64,000 nt of DNA from Edolisoma coerulescens. Taxonomy: Eukaryota; Chordata; Aves; Passeriformes; Campephagidae. Location: contig VWZW01001014.1 in assembly GCA_013397115.1 (NCBI GenBank), positions 1,724,877-1,788,876 on the forward strand, written 5' to 3'. Every line of letters starts with the position of its first letter. The first letter of the stretch is position 1. The translations under genes were made by a program, and so were the position numbers. The notes below the pieces were generated by a model. That model saw nothing but the letters and a program-made list of their open reading frames with translations, searched no databases and was not told where the DNA came from. Shown here in pieces: positions 11,790-24,881 of the stretch.

Positions 11790-12985
11790 CCACAGAATTC
11801 ATAATCACTAAAAAAAAATTAGGTTGGAAAGGACCCTGGAGATCTCTAGTCCAAACACTGATCAAAGCATTATCTTTAAAGTCAGACCAAGTTGCTGAGG
11901 ACTAAGTCCACTCAAATTTTCAGTATCTCCAAAGACAGAATTTTCACAACCCTCTCTAGGCAGCTGTTTCACTGCTTACTCTCTTTTACTGTGAAAAATC
12001 TTTTTCTTATAGTCAAACTTTTCTTTGCTGCAACTTGTGACTTTTGTCTCTTGTCCTCTTGCTGTACATCTTGAAGAAAAATCTGGCTCCACGCCCTCCA
12101 TAACGTCCATACAGGTAAAGAAAGACAACAATTAGACCCCCTCCTAGTCTTCTTTCCAAGCAAAACAGAAACAGCTTCCTCAGTCTCTAGTTATTTTTCA
12201 CATGCTCATACTGGTGGTACTCCTCTGAACTCACTGCAGTTGTCAGTATTTCTTTTACTGAAAAGCCCAAAATCTGACACACAACTCCAGATTTAACTTC
12301 AGAAGTGTTGAACAAATTGGAAGAATAACTTGCCTTGATCTGGACTGTGGTCCTGCTAATGCAACCCAGTATGCTGTTAGCCTTTATCTCCACAAGGCCA
12401 CAACTGCTGCTTCATGGTTACCTTTTAGGGTACAACTTGAGGGTCCTAGTGAATTACAAGTATGTGTCCTAGCCAGTGAGTCCCTAGCCTGTCTGGTTGT
12501 ATGGAATTAATTCTGTCTTGTGTTCAGGACTGTGCATTTTGCTTCGCTGAATTTCATCAAGTTTCTGCCATCCCATTCCTATGGTTTGTTGATGCTCTCC
12601 AAAGGGAAGCCCTGCTCTCCAGCATACCAACTGTTCCCTTTTAAGTCATCCACAAACTTGCTGAAGCTACTTTCCACTGCATCACCAATGTCCATGTTGT
12701 TAGAGAAGATATTAAACTGCATCTGCCCCAGTATGAACCCTTCAGAAATGCCTCTTGTAGCCATTTGCTAGTTTGACTCTGAACTGCTGACCACTATGGT
12801 GACCAAGGCAGTTGGGCCAGTACTTCCCTCATCCAGCAGCCCACTATCCAATTCCTACCTCCCCAACCTGTCTTCAATAATGCAGCAGGGGACTGTGTCA
12901 AAAGCCCTACTGCAGTCATAGCAAATGATATCTACTCCTCTCTTTTGCATTCAGAATCCTCATGAGTAAACTAGGTGTCATACCA
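11790..12985 (-). mobile_element. CR1 LINE fragment, about 1.2 kb, minus orientation
   Basis: Reading plus to minus, it begins with the reverse complement of a CR1 3' end (CAGAATTCATAATCA, then TTAGGTTGGAAAGGACCCTG) and continues through CR1 segments such as GTCTCTTGTCCTCTTGCTGT, CTCCTCTGAACTCACTGCAG and TTTCATCAAGTTTCTGCCAT, ending in reverse-transcriptase-derived sequence (AGGGGACTGTGTCAAAAGCC, CTACTGCAGTCATAGCAAAT). It is diverged and disrupted by stops, so it is an old, inactive copy. It has the same orientation as REV1. Ends are approximate. Confidence 0.85.
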
Positions 12986-14179
12986 GACTAATACTTTTTA
13001 AAAAATTATTTAAAACTATTTTCTTCACATTTGTATTAGATTAACACAGTTCTTTAGGAAAAATACTCACCTAATTTGAAAATCAAAATAAGGAATCCAC
13101 AGTTCTACTGGTACCTCACATTAGTTATCCTCAGTCTCTGAAAAGTGGTTTTATTATAAATGTCAAAGACTGTTAAAAGAATATTCAAAATTTGGAAGTC
13201 AAGCTCTCAGATCACCTAAATTTGGCTTTCACTGCACAACAATCTTTCCAAGCTACATAATGGTGTGGTATATTTTTCAAATAAAGGAATATTGATTTAG
13301 GAAGGAGGCCTGCCTGTAATCCTCTTCATTTATTGCAAAAATGGAGAGGAAGCAAAAACACACAATAAGGGGCATGCAGAAAGAATGATTTTGTCACTAC
13401 AGCAACCACACTATTACACTGGAAACTGGATTTTGCAACTACTGTTACATAGGATCTCTATGGGATGCTAATTAAACCAAAATTCTAGAGCTATTTGCAT
13501 TTAACAACAGGTTTATAAGAGTCTGACTTTGGACCATAGCTCAGAACATGCAAAGCTTTTAATGCAGAAATTAAGTTCTACATATGCTTTACAATCCTTG
13601 TGCAAGTAGCCCCACAGAATCTAATATAGTTTCCATGGCATATTCCAAATTATGACCATTTTTGGTGTTTAATGTCTTTTTGGTGGCTCTCAAAAAAAAA
13701 AAAATTAAGCAATAGCCATTGTAATGGTGCCATGTTATATGTTCATTAATCTTTAGAAAGCAGACAAATGCTATAGTGATAAGCACCAATAAAAGACAGG
13801 AATTAATTATTCATTTCAGTACCAGCAAAGAATTCGAGTCACATGCAGGAAGTAAGGAACAGGGTTATGGAGACAAGAAGCAAAAGCCGAGTCACTGTAT
13901 TAGCAGTCTGCAGCCTGAACTCAATCTTTTCTGCGTAGAGAATGTGGGAGGTGCCATAGTGAAAAAAGATGGCATGTGATCATGTAATTAAGGACTAAAT
14001 CATAATACATGCACATAAGAAACAAACCAAAGCTCCACAGACAAACAACTTCTTCATTTTGCAACTTTGGGTGACAAGACCAAACATCTAACAACACTGT
14101 TTTACCAGCAGTTTGTGACAGCCACATTTTAGGGTACACTCTTAACCAAACTGAAAAAATTACAAACCCATCTTATTAC

Positions 14180-14458
14180 CTACAAGAGAACTGGAGAGGG
14201 GCTTTTTACAAGGGTGTGTAGTGACAGGACAAGGGGGAATAGCTTGAAGCTGAAAGAGGGTAGATTTTGATTAGGTATGAGAAAGAAAGTCTTTACTGTG
14301 AGGATGGTGAGGCACTGGAACAGGTTGCTCAGAGGAGCTGTAGATGCCCCATCCCTAAACAGATGAAGCTTTGAGCAACCTGGTCTAGTGGAAGGTGACC
14401 TAGTTCATGGCAAGGCTGGAACTAGATGATCTTTAAAGTCCCTTTCAATTCTATGAAG
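14180..14458 (+). mobile_element. CR1 LINE, 3'-end fragment, plus orientation
   Basis: Contains TTTTTACAAGGGTGTGTAGT, GACAGGACAAGGGGGAATAG, GAGGATGGTGAGGCACTGGA, GCCCCATCCCTAAACAGATG and the terminal GGAACTAGATGATCTTTAAA ... CAATTCTATGAAG. These match the last 270 bp or so of avian CR1. It is 5' truncated, as is usual for CR1 insertions. Confidence 0.9.
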
Positions 14459-15890
14459 TTGAAAACTACATCTACTACACTGATTTTCACCAGCTGATCT
14501 ACTGATAACGTAAACTGGTATTCCATATACAGAGATGGATTATTTGATCACTGAGTATTCTTTAATATTGTTGAGAAGAAGGGAAAGAAAAGAGAGGTGG
14601 TTGTGAAATGAGCTTCTATTCTAGATTCTGATATGAACCCTGTTGTGCTGAGACAGTGACTTCCCCATTTCCTTGCGCCCAAACTCATGTATCTGTCTAT
14701 ACTCGGTTCTTTTGACTTATTCTACCGTACAACCTTCCAGAACTAGGATGCAGAACCTGAACACAATACCTCAGAAGAAAAATTTTAGGAGATTTCATAC
14801 ATTAGGTTCTATCAGGTCTCTACTGAAGGTATACAAACTGATTTTTCAATCTTGGTCAAAATCACAACAAGCTCTAATGGCACCAGTAAAAAACAGTCAC
14901 ATCTTCCAAATAAAACCACACCTACCATCAGTTTTTCAAGTGCTTAAACACAGGGGTGAGGCCCTAAAACTGTTGGAAAAAAATGTATCTAAAGTAATTT
15001 TTAAACTGAGAAATTTATAATTTCTAACTAAAGTTTAAAAAATTGACCATAAAGATACATGATATGAAACACCAGAATACAAAGGACTGAAAATCAGCAG
15101 ACTGTAAATAAGATTTCACACATACATTGCAGAACAGTTCCTTGCCTGTTTCTGCTGGTCATCTAGGAAAGAGGCTACTTAAGAATAGCATGACACTGAC
15201 AGGATAATTTCTAGAACATATTCCTGCCTGTTCTATTTCCTGTGGGTTCCTCAGACGGAAGAAGATAGATGCAAGCCACATTAACTGCTCTGAGCTTGGC
15301 TATCATCTTTATCAAGGACCTAAGGACAATTTCAGTGTATTCTGTATATTCCAGTGCATGGAGAAACCAAAGAACAAAAATTCTTTGTAAATAAAATGTG
15401 GACTTTTTTTTTCCCTTTTGTTTTTATTATTTTCTTAAAAAGTCTCAACAAAATAAATGTTTAGTTGGATTAGTTCCAATTTTATGAGAACATTTTTCAA
15501 TTGACATCCTTCTTTATGTACAGATGACATGAAACTTATGCAATACACAAGGCAGGAGTTTTAAAAACAATCACACAGTAGTTATTTAACATCCTGAGAT
15601 GAAGTCTGGTCAATTGCTTAGATATTAAAAGGAATTAACAGAATAATGTTCAGCTTCCTTACATGCTTGAGACTTTCTGAATGTTCTTGGTTAAGTTTCA
15701 TAAGGAACAATCCCTAGAGAAGCAAATCTTCAATGTAACAGTGGTATTTCTACTCAGCTGTCCTACAATTTATTTAAGCTAAACCATTATCTCAAAATGC
15801 AATCTTCTTTAATTTTTTTTTCTCCCCAGATTCTTTTGATTTTTTTTTTCCCCAAAAGGAGAAATCTCCAAACACAGTAGACCTACTTAC

Positions 15891-16059
15891 CTTTCTATGA
15901 TCCACTCTGGCCGAACTACTTTTTCTCCTTTCAATTCTTTTATTTTGGCATTTGGAAGATTGGTGGCAATAATGTGAGTTGTTTTTGATCTGGAATAGTA
16001 CACATGGTATTGGCCTCCATGTAACATCATCAGCCGTCTTAATTCATCAGCTGAGGGGT
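15891..16059 (-). CDS. REV1: REV1 coding exon 3: core of the BRCT domain
   Basis: 169 nt from acceptor TTTTATAG to donor GAAAG|GTAAGT. Encodes residues 64-119 and two bases of serine 120: DPSADELRRLMMLHGGQYHV, then YYSRSKTTHIIATNLPNAK and ELKGEKVVRPEWIIES. This is the central BRCT fold. The glycine pair (G78-G79) and the buried tryptophan (W116) typical of BRCT domains are present. The domain binds phosphorylated partners and PCNA or DNA ends in the family. Nearly identical to the mammalian protein, so this is the surest identification in the window. Confidence 0.98.
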
Positions 16060-17784
16060 CTATAAAATTAAAACCAGAAATATTCCTGTTCAGTGTCAGC
16101 AAATATAGTACGAAAAATAACTTTAATTGATAAATACAATGCCGTGATCAGAAAGAGTGCAAACCATTGCTTTATTCCCGAAAAAAACTTATAAGTTCTT
16201 CAAAGAACAAATCAGAAAAACATTTTGCAAGAAATGCAGAAAACTGTGGTTTTGAAAACACTGATTCGAAACGTGAACATTCTACCTGCTATAGGGGATC
16301 TTCCCCCACTACGTATGGTGGAGAGCAGGAAAAAGTACTCAAGTAGAAAAAACGCTTTACATCAACATAATACAAAATGAGCTTATCTTTTTGCCAGAGT
16401 TCAGGAGAATAGTTTATACCCAGAAGCAACAGAAAATAATATCAAAAGGGTTTAGCAACAGCACAGAACTCGTACTATATAATTTCTGATCTACTGAAGC
16501 AGTTAACTCACTCCTTCCTTACCAGGTTATTCTTGAGTTGCTACAGGGAACAAAGAATACCGTAAAAACTAACAACTTTTCTGATCTCCTCAATTATATT
16601 AAAAAGAGTACTTATTTTGCAAGCAGAGGTGGGGAAAAAAAAAAGAAAAAAGAGTTAGCTTTGGAAAATGTTTGCAGTGGTGTCACACAGGCACCAAAAG
16701 ATCTGGGTCAGCACTAACACAATGTTTGAATAGTGAATCTAGCACAAGATACTTTACCAAAAAGGAGTAGAACAATACAAGAAGGAAGAAAAAAATTTTA
16801 AAGGATACAGTTACAATTCCTTCCTGTCAACTCTCAAAATATGTCTAATACTTCATTATATCTCTAACTCTTAACTAAAAATAGCACACATTTTCTCCAA
16901 GTGTTATCTTTCCTACTCCCGCCTTTTGGAGAACCATCTTCTAGAGCTCTGTTTAGGAACTAGTAACTTGAAGAATATACAAATGCTGGATTTTCACTAA
17001 AGAAAATGCCTGCATTAAACAACCAATCCAGATGTATTAATAGTTTAACATATCCACCTTAACCTTTTCCAATCCATTTGAGCCCTGTGCTTAAAGCAGC
17101 ACTAATCTATCTCATAGAAGCTCCATGCATCAGTTACATAATAATCACAACAGTCCTGGCATAGATCCCCAAAAAAGGCTTCTGGGTAGTTTCCAAAAGG
17201 TTATTAAGCTGCTTTACAGAACTAAGAAGTAGTATGAACATAAGCATGGTAGATTAAAAACCTTACTCCAGCTAACATGCACTATCAGTCCATCACAGAT
17301 GGACCCTACAACGCATAAATGTCTTACCTCTTGTTCCTCCTTCCACTACTAGTAGGTTCTGTCTCACACATTATGCCACTCTGAGCAAGAAAACCTCGTC
17401 ATATTCTCCCAAACATAAATTTAAGGCATACAATCTAACCATCACTAATTTGAGAAATTAAAAATTTACTAAGTGTAGGAGGATGGAAGAAATTAAAAGG
17501 TTTCATTTCAAATAATAAAATCACAGAAATATAGAAAGATCTACTCCTATTTCTACAAGTTATCTCATGTAAAGCATATAGTAAAGCAATATTTATATTC
17601 AGAATGTAAATCTGATTTTTTATTGAAAACCTTAATAATGAAAAACATTGGAATATACAAAACATATACAGTAATTGTCATGTACTTAGTTGCAAATTCA
17701 CGTGTTTTACAGTTACCTCTACTCAGGATGGTAAATGTGAGAACACCACAAAACACATCCTTAAAAAAAAAAATAAAGGTTCAC
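16060..17784 (-). other. REV1 intron between coding exons 2 and 3
   Basis: 1725 bp of AT-rich intron without recognised repeats or RNA genes. Confidence 0.85.
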
Positions 17785-17917
17785 CTGTCAAGCCATTGAC
17801 GTAGATGGCGACTCCGCTAAAGATACTTGATGAATTTCCATCCCTCTGTTGTTGTATGGCTGAATCTGACCGGAACTGATCCTCCAATTTCTTAACTTTT
17901 GCTGACATGTACCCACC
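17785..17917 (-). CDS. REV1: REV1 coding exon 2: leader helix and first BRCT strand
   Basis: 133 nt from acceptor AAAAACTAG to donor ACAG|GTGAAC. It encodes residues 20-63 and the first base of aspartate 64. It begins GGYMSAKVKKLEDQFRSDSA and ends SSSIFSGVAIYVNGLT, the first strand of the BRCT domain. The internal methionine at position 23 could be mistaken for the start, but the open frame continues upstream to the acceptor and joins exon 1 in phase 0. Confidence 0.96.
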
Positions 17918-18688
17918 CTAGTTTTTAAATTAAAACAAAACACAACCCATTATGCCAGTCTTCTTTCCTAATGTTTACATACAGGAAGTGGTCAATTTTA
18001 AGACTGGAAAGGTAAGCAACGTTCCTTCAAACTGAATTTGGTTGACACACAAAGACCTTCTTTTTCCAAATGAAGAACAGCAAATGCTCCACCATAAACT
18101 CTTATCTACAAGATAACTGCATCTTGTTACCAACACGGCAGGATTTATTTCATACTTCTTTTATCTTTTTCTTATAGGAAAAGACTCTGTATATATAAAA
18201 AAATCTTACAGAATAAAAAGAAAGAAGAAGAAAGAATGGGATGATGCAAATTTGGGTGCTAAATTGGTGGCTCATTGCCTAACAAAACTATGTGGTTCCA
18301 TGCAGTTTCAGTTCTTAAACATACACAAGACAGTAGTATTCTAAACATTGATGTAAATTAGATGCCTCGGTTACTGTTTGTCCAACGACAGAACATGGTG
18401 GAGACAACCATAAATAGTATCAAATTACTTAGTTTATTTTTTAAATGGTGATTTAAAGCTATTCAAGGGTCTGCACTTATTAATAATGAAATTTAGAGAT
18501 TATTGTGAACACAGACTTCAAAACCTAGTAATTAAAAATTTCTTTCAAACTTAATTATGTGTTTTCAAGTAAAGCAAAAGGGTTTAATTTATAGCATCTC
18601 TTCAGCATGTACAGCAAAACTGTAAGCCCTTTTTAACCACAGTGCTATTTACCTCTTTAAAAAAAAAGATACTAGGTTTTGAACATAC
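17918..18688 (-). other. REV1 intron between coding exons 1 and 2
   Basis: 771 bp of AT-rich intron. Nothing recognised. Confidence 0.85.
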
Positions 18689-18755
18689 CCATATTCCCCA
18701 TCCATCGCCATCGGCAGCTCGTTTCCGCCATCCACCCCGCCTCATACTGAAGCTT
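18689..18755 (-). CDS. REV1: REV1 first coding exon with start codon and 10 nt of 5' UTR
   Basis: Acceptor CCCATGCAG precedes 10 untranslated bases and the ATG whose complement lies at 18743-18745. The 57 coding bases (18745-18689) give MRRGGWRKRAADGDGWGIW, the highly conserved REV1 N-terminus, ending at donor ATGG|GTATGT. Start context is adequate, with A at -3. The acceptor so close to the ATG shows that most of the 5' UTR is in one or more upstream non-coding exons. The exon is far too short to be detected as an open frame and was recognised from the protein. Confidence 0.96.
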
Positions 18756-21084
18756 CTGCATGGGAAGAACAATGTTGATCAATTACATGTTTAGCGCTAT
18801 CATCAGGGGCATTTCAGTGATGGCACTACAGGCCATTTACAGATTATCACAAAGATTAAACTTCTTCAACCAACTTCACTGAAGTATTTGAGTTTCACAG
18901 CCAATCTAGAAATGCAAAGTTACATAAAAACCTGGGTTCCTTAGTTTTGTAGTAATGCATACTGTGGTTCCTCCTATGTATCAAAACCCACACATGCACA
19001 TTTTGCTTTATTCACCCTGAACATTACAAACTCCTTACAATGTTCACTGTCCATTATAATTTATTAAATTCTTTCTGTTCTTCATATATCTCCTATCAAA
19101 AAGAGGAATAATAAAAGGTTCTCAAATACAACTGCTAATATCCATGCAAAATATTGTTCAGGTCACAAACCATCTTTTATTTCCTATATGATACCACGGA
19201 CATGGTGTGATGCAGGCAACCACCTGCAGGCAACCACAGTTCAAATATAGAGACTGGATCAATTTCACCAATGGATTTACAGCTGATTATAAAACATCCA
19301 AGCACTTGTTGCTGTAATGCAATACATCACATCAAAGCAAAAAACCAAAGGTGATCTTATGGTCAGAGAGAAGCCAGCTGTTTATGTGACGTAGTATGAT
19401 CCAGAGTTAGGTTTGTGATTTGATTCTTTGGGGCTTTTTGTTTGTTTGCATTGCTTGATAAATGAATAAAAAATAAACAAACTCAACCAGCCAAATTGCA
19501 GTTTTCCCTTATGCAAGACACTTATCCCTGGACCATGAGCTGCACACAGCCATGTCCCGAGATGAGCTATGAGTTGGCTAGAATAGAACTCTTGGATAGA
19601 AAAAGAAATGCTTGGACTGTGGCCAACTGTTCACTGCACCCAAGTGATTCATATTTACTGTAGCTGTTGTAACACTGATTTTAGAATACTGATTAATGAT
19701 GTAGTAGTAAGATCATGAAGTCACTGCCTGCTATTACATCTCTCACTTTCCAACCAAAATAGTTCTCTAAATAAAAAGACAAAATAGTCTTTTAGGTCTA
19801 TCACCTCTTGAAGGATGAGGACAAGACTCTGAAACTAAAAATTTGTGACTGTCTTAAGTCTTCTAGGTCATTAAATATTTTATTTATATTCCTTTATCCT
19901 CCCTAAAAACCATGCAAAACTACAGTAAATACACAGAAGGAAGTCAACTGTTTTTTTTCCATCCTTGCCTGCTTGTGAGTCTCTGGATTATCCACAGCAT
20001 TGACATACAACAAGAGCACAGAAACTTCACTCAGTCTCCAGCTTACCAGAAAGCACATACAGTTGTGGATGGAGATGACAACACATTCTGGTCATTTTCC
20101 TATCCAGGCCTTCCACTGTTCTGGACACTGCCTCATTTATTGTATTAACATTCTGTTTCTTATGAACCTAGCTGAAAGCGAGTTCTAGCTTTTGTCTCTT
20201 AAATCCCTTTTGTCCTAGAGGATCAGGCAGGCATACTCCGATATCCAGCTAAACCACCTTGGATTGCAGGCAGGTTTGATTGCAAAATAAGACACAGCTG
20301 CAGCAGAAGTTTTCATAAGTACTATCATTTTCATGGACTACTGCAAATATGCCAAATTAGGCAACCACCGAATTATAGCTGAAGCAGGTACCTTTAAAAG
20401 ATAAGCATCTGTTTTATGTTTCAGGACCCCTATAAACACAGAAAGATCATGATGCACCTGGTTCTATTCTAACAGTTGCTCTTGATACACAACCGACATA
20501 CGCATTGTTGTATGTGCAGTTATGAAGATCAATCACATGTCAAGGAGATGAGCTCTAAACCAACATCCAAAACAAAGCAACCCTTTCTCAGATTGCTGTA
20601 TTTTCTCTCTAGGTACCTGCATTTCTTACCCAGAGACCTATTTCCAAGACATCAGGCCTTCTGAAATTAAGTTTTAGTGGTCTGGATTGTATCTAATAGA
20701 TACCACAGAACTCTTAAGGAGCATTTTTTTCCTTAAGGAGGAAAAAGAGAGGAGATGAGCTAGATGACAACATAAAATACAAAACTGACTTTTTTCCTGC
20801 AGAGGACAGTATATACTGAAAATGGCTTGATGATTTCTTTCACATGGAAAATTTGTGTTTTTCCATCAGGTGAAGTCAAATGTAATTCACATCTATCACT
20901 TCTGGCTAAGAAATTCTTGGAAAAAAGCAGAGAAGTATAAGTTCACAAAAAAAGAAAAACCATTAATGAAAATGTCATCTAGTTTTTTTAGATACTACAG
21001 ATATCAGTGTATGAGCTCATAGGAGACACCAGAATTTTAAGTAATGATTACTCTTTCTCCCTCTTAATAAAGGATGACGAAGTC

Positions 21085-21400
21085 TTAAAGGGTGGCTACA
21101 AAAAGGATAGAGGCTCTCTCTTGATAACGAGCCCCATGGAGAGTACAAGAGGCAACGGATATAAGCTGCACCAGGAAGTTTCATCCTGACGTAAGAAAAA
21201 TATTTTTTAGAGTGAGAACAATCAATGACTGGAACACAGGGACACAGCAGAGTCCTCATCTCTGGAGATTTTCAAGCTGCAATTGGACAGGGTGCCAGAT
21301 AACCTCAAGCAGGCTTCCCTGCCCATGAAAGCCTGGTCTAGAAACTCTTTCAAGGTCATTTCTAGTCTAGGCTATTCCACGATTCTAAGACTATCAAACA
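21085..21400 (+). mobile_element. Diverged CR1 LINE 3' fragment
   Basis: GTACAAGAGGCAACGGATAT, then AAGCTGCACCAGGAAGTTTC, AATGACTGGAACACAGGGAC, CTGGAGATTTTCAAGCTGCA and GGCTATTCCACGATTCTAAG correspond in order to the 3' half of a CR1 subfamily. Divergence is greater than in the copies at 27-28 kb and 55 kb, so it is probably an older insertion. Plus orientation, antisense to REV1. Confidence 0.75.
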
Positions 21401-24400
21401 GAAAACCTCATACAAATATAAAGTCTTACTCTGAAAAAAACCAAAGACTGTACAAAATGCACACTCTAAATCACCACAACTCCAATCACTGAGAAGACTG
21501 TATTTGATAGGTAGTTAACTCTGACCCCTATACAACAATCTCCTGCTTAAACTAAAATATCTAATGTTTGATAAACTGAAGAACTGCCTTCATAAGAGTG
21601 ACCTTTTCTGAAACCTTGAAACACACTTCATTTTTATTCAGGACACTGGAAGGTGAGGAAGACAGATCTCTAGTCTGAAAGTGAAGCCAATTAAAATCAG
21701 AATCACGGTTACATGCCTAGTATGATTAAAATTAGAAATGAAACAAAACTACTTAGGTCAAGGTGCTAAAAACATGACATATCAACTGCTCAGAAGTTGT
21801 ATGCCTAGAGCCTGCAGAACCAGAGAAATTAGGCTGTAATACTTACTTAAAACATCTGGTAGTGATTTACAATTTCCTTAGCAGATGAAATTTTTGACTC
21901 AGTCCACCTAAATTCTAAACACACAGGTTAGGAACATGGTACTTCAGTGATTACTAGATGCCTCTGGCTCAGGCCTTCAGGGTCATGGATTATTTTCTTA
22001 ATGCTGATATGAAAACCTGGGAGACTAGTTTCTCCCTTTACACTTCCAGGAACTGAATGATGAACCAATGTTTCTGGACTACAGAGAAACCTCACTGCTA
22101 GACTTGTGCTTCAAGTGTGAATTTTTCCTTGAAAATGAAGGTAACCTCTTACAGCTGCCTTGCTGAAACCCAAGGAACAAATGAGCATGAGAAATATCTT
22201 GCACAGGAGATATTAAACCAGAGGAAAAGTTAAGCAAGATTTTTAACATGCTCACTGGTTCATGAAATAAGAAATGTAAGGACGGTATGATGCTTCCCCC
22301 CCAGGAATCATGATGAAGGGATGAGTAAGAGAAACACTTTGTAAAGAACCCGTGAAGGTGGGGAGTAGATGGGTGGGTAGAAATCAAGACAGGGGACTTC
22401 AAACAGCCATGAAGAACAAGCCAATTTCAGACAAGAGTTCATCTTTCTTCTAGTTCTTTCTCAGAGTATCTAACTTGTTTCAGAACAGTTTTCACTGTTT
22501 GCACAAATTCAAGAGCACAAATTCACAGAGACTCAGCAAATCACCAGTTACTAGTTTTCAGGTTATTTCTAGAGCCTGAAGGACAAGCTACAAAGTGACC
22601 CTCTGCCCAGAGAAAAGCTTTTAAAATAAAATTCAAATGCTTGTATTCTGGCCCTGTGAACATAAAGAAATCTTCTGCAATTAAACAAAAAGAATCCCAA
22701 CAAACTCTGAAACTCCACAAAACCCTATAAAGATAAAAACAGTACTCCTAGGAACGCACTCCAGTTTTTCAGTGCAAGATAAATAACTTTTCATGAAAAA
22801 AATCAAGTTAAAAACTCCTGTGGTCAAAATTAGCATAATTTGGCCCTGTATCTCCTTCTAGACCACATACAAATGGCAAAATCTTATCATTCTGCAAAAC
22901 AGGGTTAGCTAAAATTCAAACTTCTAGTGGATAATCCTTTTCAAAACTGAAGCTAAAAGAAAACAAGAGTTTTGATGCTTTGTACATCACTAGTGGCTCA
23001 GAAATAGTCAACACAGCCGAAGATACGTAACATCCCTTTGCACACTGCTTCACAGGCCTAGTATTATACTTCCCAATCTACAACCACTTAATCCTGTTAC
23101 TAAAGACTGCTAATCGAAGCCCACAGATCAGGTAATGGAGTCAACTGCTAAGTGTACATTCTATAAATTCTATGAACATGTCTGTGTGCATACAAGACTT
23201 ATAGAGCAAGGAATGTAGATGTGAATGTTGATGTTAATATTTGTTTTAGTCTCAACTGTAGCACACACTAAAGAAAGTATTTCTTTAAAGTATTTTAAAT
23301 GCAGGATGGTGTGATTGTAAGACAGTGGCTTTCCATTATCCTGGGTAGTCGGGATAACATGGATAATGGACCAACCCAGACCAAAACCACAGGTATTATG
23401 GGGAAAAATGGTTGGGAGCACAGAATACAGATCTCAATGACTCTGTAAGAAGTCATTGAGACTGAATCCATCTGAATATGGATCCTCATGAGCTTTTTAA
23501 TTCCAGCACAGTGCTAGTCCCTGCTTCTGTCATATGCTTCAGCAGTCTCTTTGCCAAGCATGTATACATTGCAGAGGTATTTTTGCTGCCTCTTCAAGTA
23601 GCCAACTTGAATCTGGCAGAATATAAGCTTTATGGCTCCACCCTACAAGAAAGCATATGAACTATTTCCAAAGACAAAATGAGCCTGCACTGTGACTCAA
23701 CAAATAACCCTGCCAAAGTTGTGTCTAAATACATCACACAAGTAATGTTCCATCCAGATAATCCAATTTTAGGTAACTGAAAGCTGTATGGAAGTATAAC
23801 ACACTGTAACAGCTAGTTTGCATTTCTGACCAGAGCAGACGTGCTGTCAATATCCTCTGATGCAAAAGAACTTGATTTATTTAACGTATTTACATGCCAC
23901 AAGCCTATATAGAAGGTGTAACTCTAGCGGAAATACGGGTATCTTGGGCCACTGCTAATGAGTATCAGAATCTTTTCCTTGAACTTTAGATTGAATCCAT
24001 CCCAGCTCAGCAGGGCTTAAAAGTTTTTCCACCAAGTGGGTATTCTGTGGCTTGTTTGAGTTTCATGCCTCTACATTCCAGCTCCCACATCAAACTCACC
24101 ACTCTGCTTGGCACTAGTCGTCAAGCTCTTTGAGCAAAGAATTATCTTACATGTTTACACATTTCTCAGAACAAGAGAGTCCTATTCTTGGCTGAGTCTT
24201 CTGGAAAAGAACTGCTGCTACAGGGTATAAAACTGTTTTCTACCATATATTGGGAAGTTCAGAATCCAGCAAAAAGAACTGACACAAAGTCAGAAGCTTT
24301 TTTAAAGATACTATATGCTTAAATGCCTGTGATTTTAGACAATTCAGAGTTAGCACTAGTATTCCATATTAAAATTACTAATTAGTACATTGCAAAGCAA

Positions 24401-24861
24401 CTGATTTTTATTCCAGCTGGGAAATGAAGTCTCAGGATGAAGATTAGTAAGATGTTTGAGTCAACTTGTTAGCTGACTGCTACCAGAAGAGATGGTCCTG
24501 CTCTTCAGCTTCTGCTGGCCAGACAGGCTTTATCCCTTCTTCCCAACCTCTACACCACTTCCAAGCATGATCCCTATGTTCACACTGGTGCTATGTGCAA
24601 TTCAGTTCACTAAATGAACAGAAAAATGACATGATTTTATGGTTTAGCTTCCTGCAAGTTTAGCCAGACTAAGTGACTTAAAAAAGTATCAGATAAAGCC
24701 AAAGTGGACAGGCAAAAAAGGAGGAATGGATGGGATCTTAAAATTATCTTAGCAATTTCTAGAAACCAACATTTGGGTCATGGCTATAACTACGGGCAGT
24801 GTAAATGTAGACAGAGTTGCAATGAGCTGGCTACTCTTCGCTAAGTAGTGCTGCTTATATT

Positions 24862-24881
24862 CCCCCCCCCCCCCCCCCCCN
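24862..24881. repeat. Poly(C) homopolymer with ambiguous base
   Basis: Nineteen consecutive C followed by n at 24881. Run length is likely unreliable. On the minus strand it is a G-run. Confidence 0.95.

Larger units (their letters stand above)
10258..15890 (-). other. REV1 intron between coding exons 3 and 4
   Basis: 5633 bp. It holds a long antisense-oriented CR1 fragment (about 11790-12985) and a plus-oriented CR1 3' end (about 14180-14458). The remaining sequence, including an A-tract near 13691-13702, is unremarkable AT-rich intron. Confidence 0.85.

Noticed and set aside
15808..15832. A perfect-looking plus-strand splice acceptor (T-rich tract ending CTCCCCAG)
   Set aside because: It is on the strand opposite to REV1, no open frame with homology follows it, and no plus-strand gene is evident.
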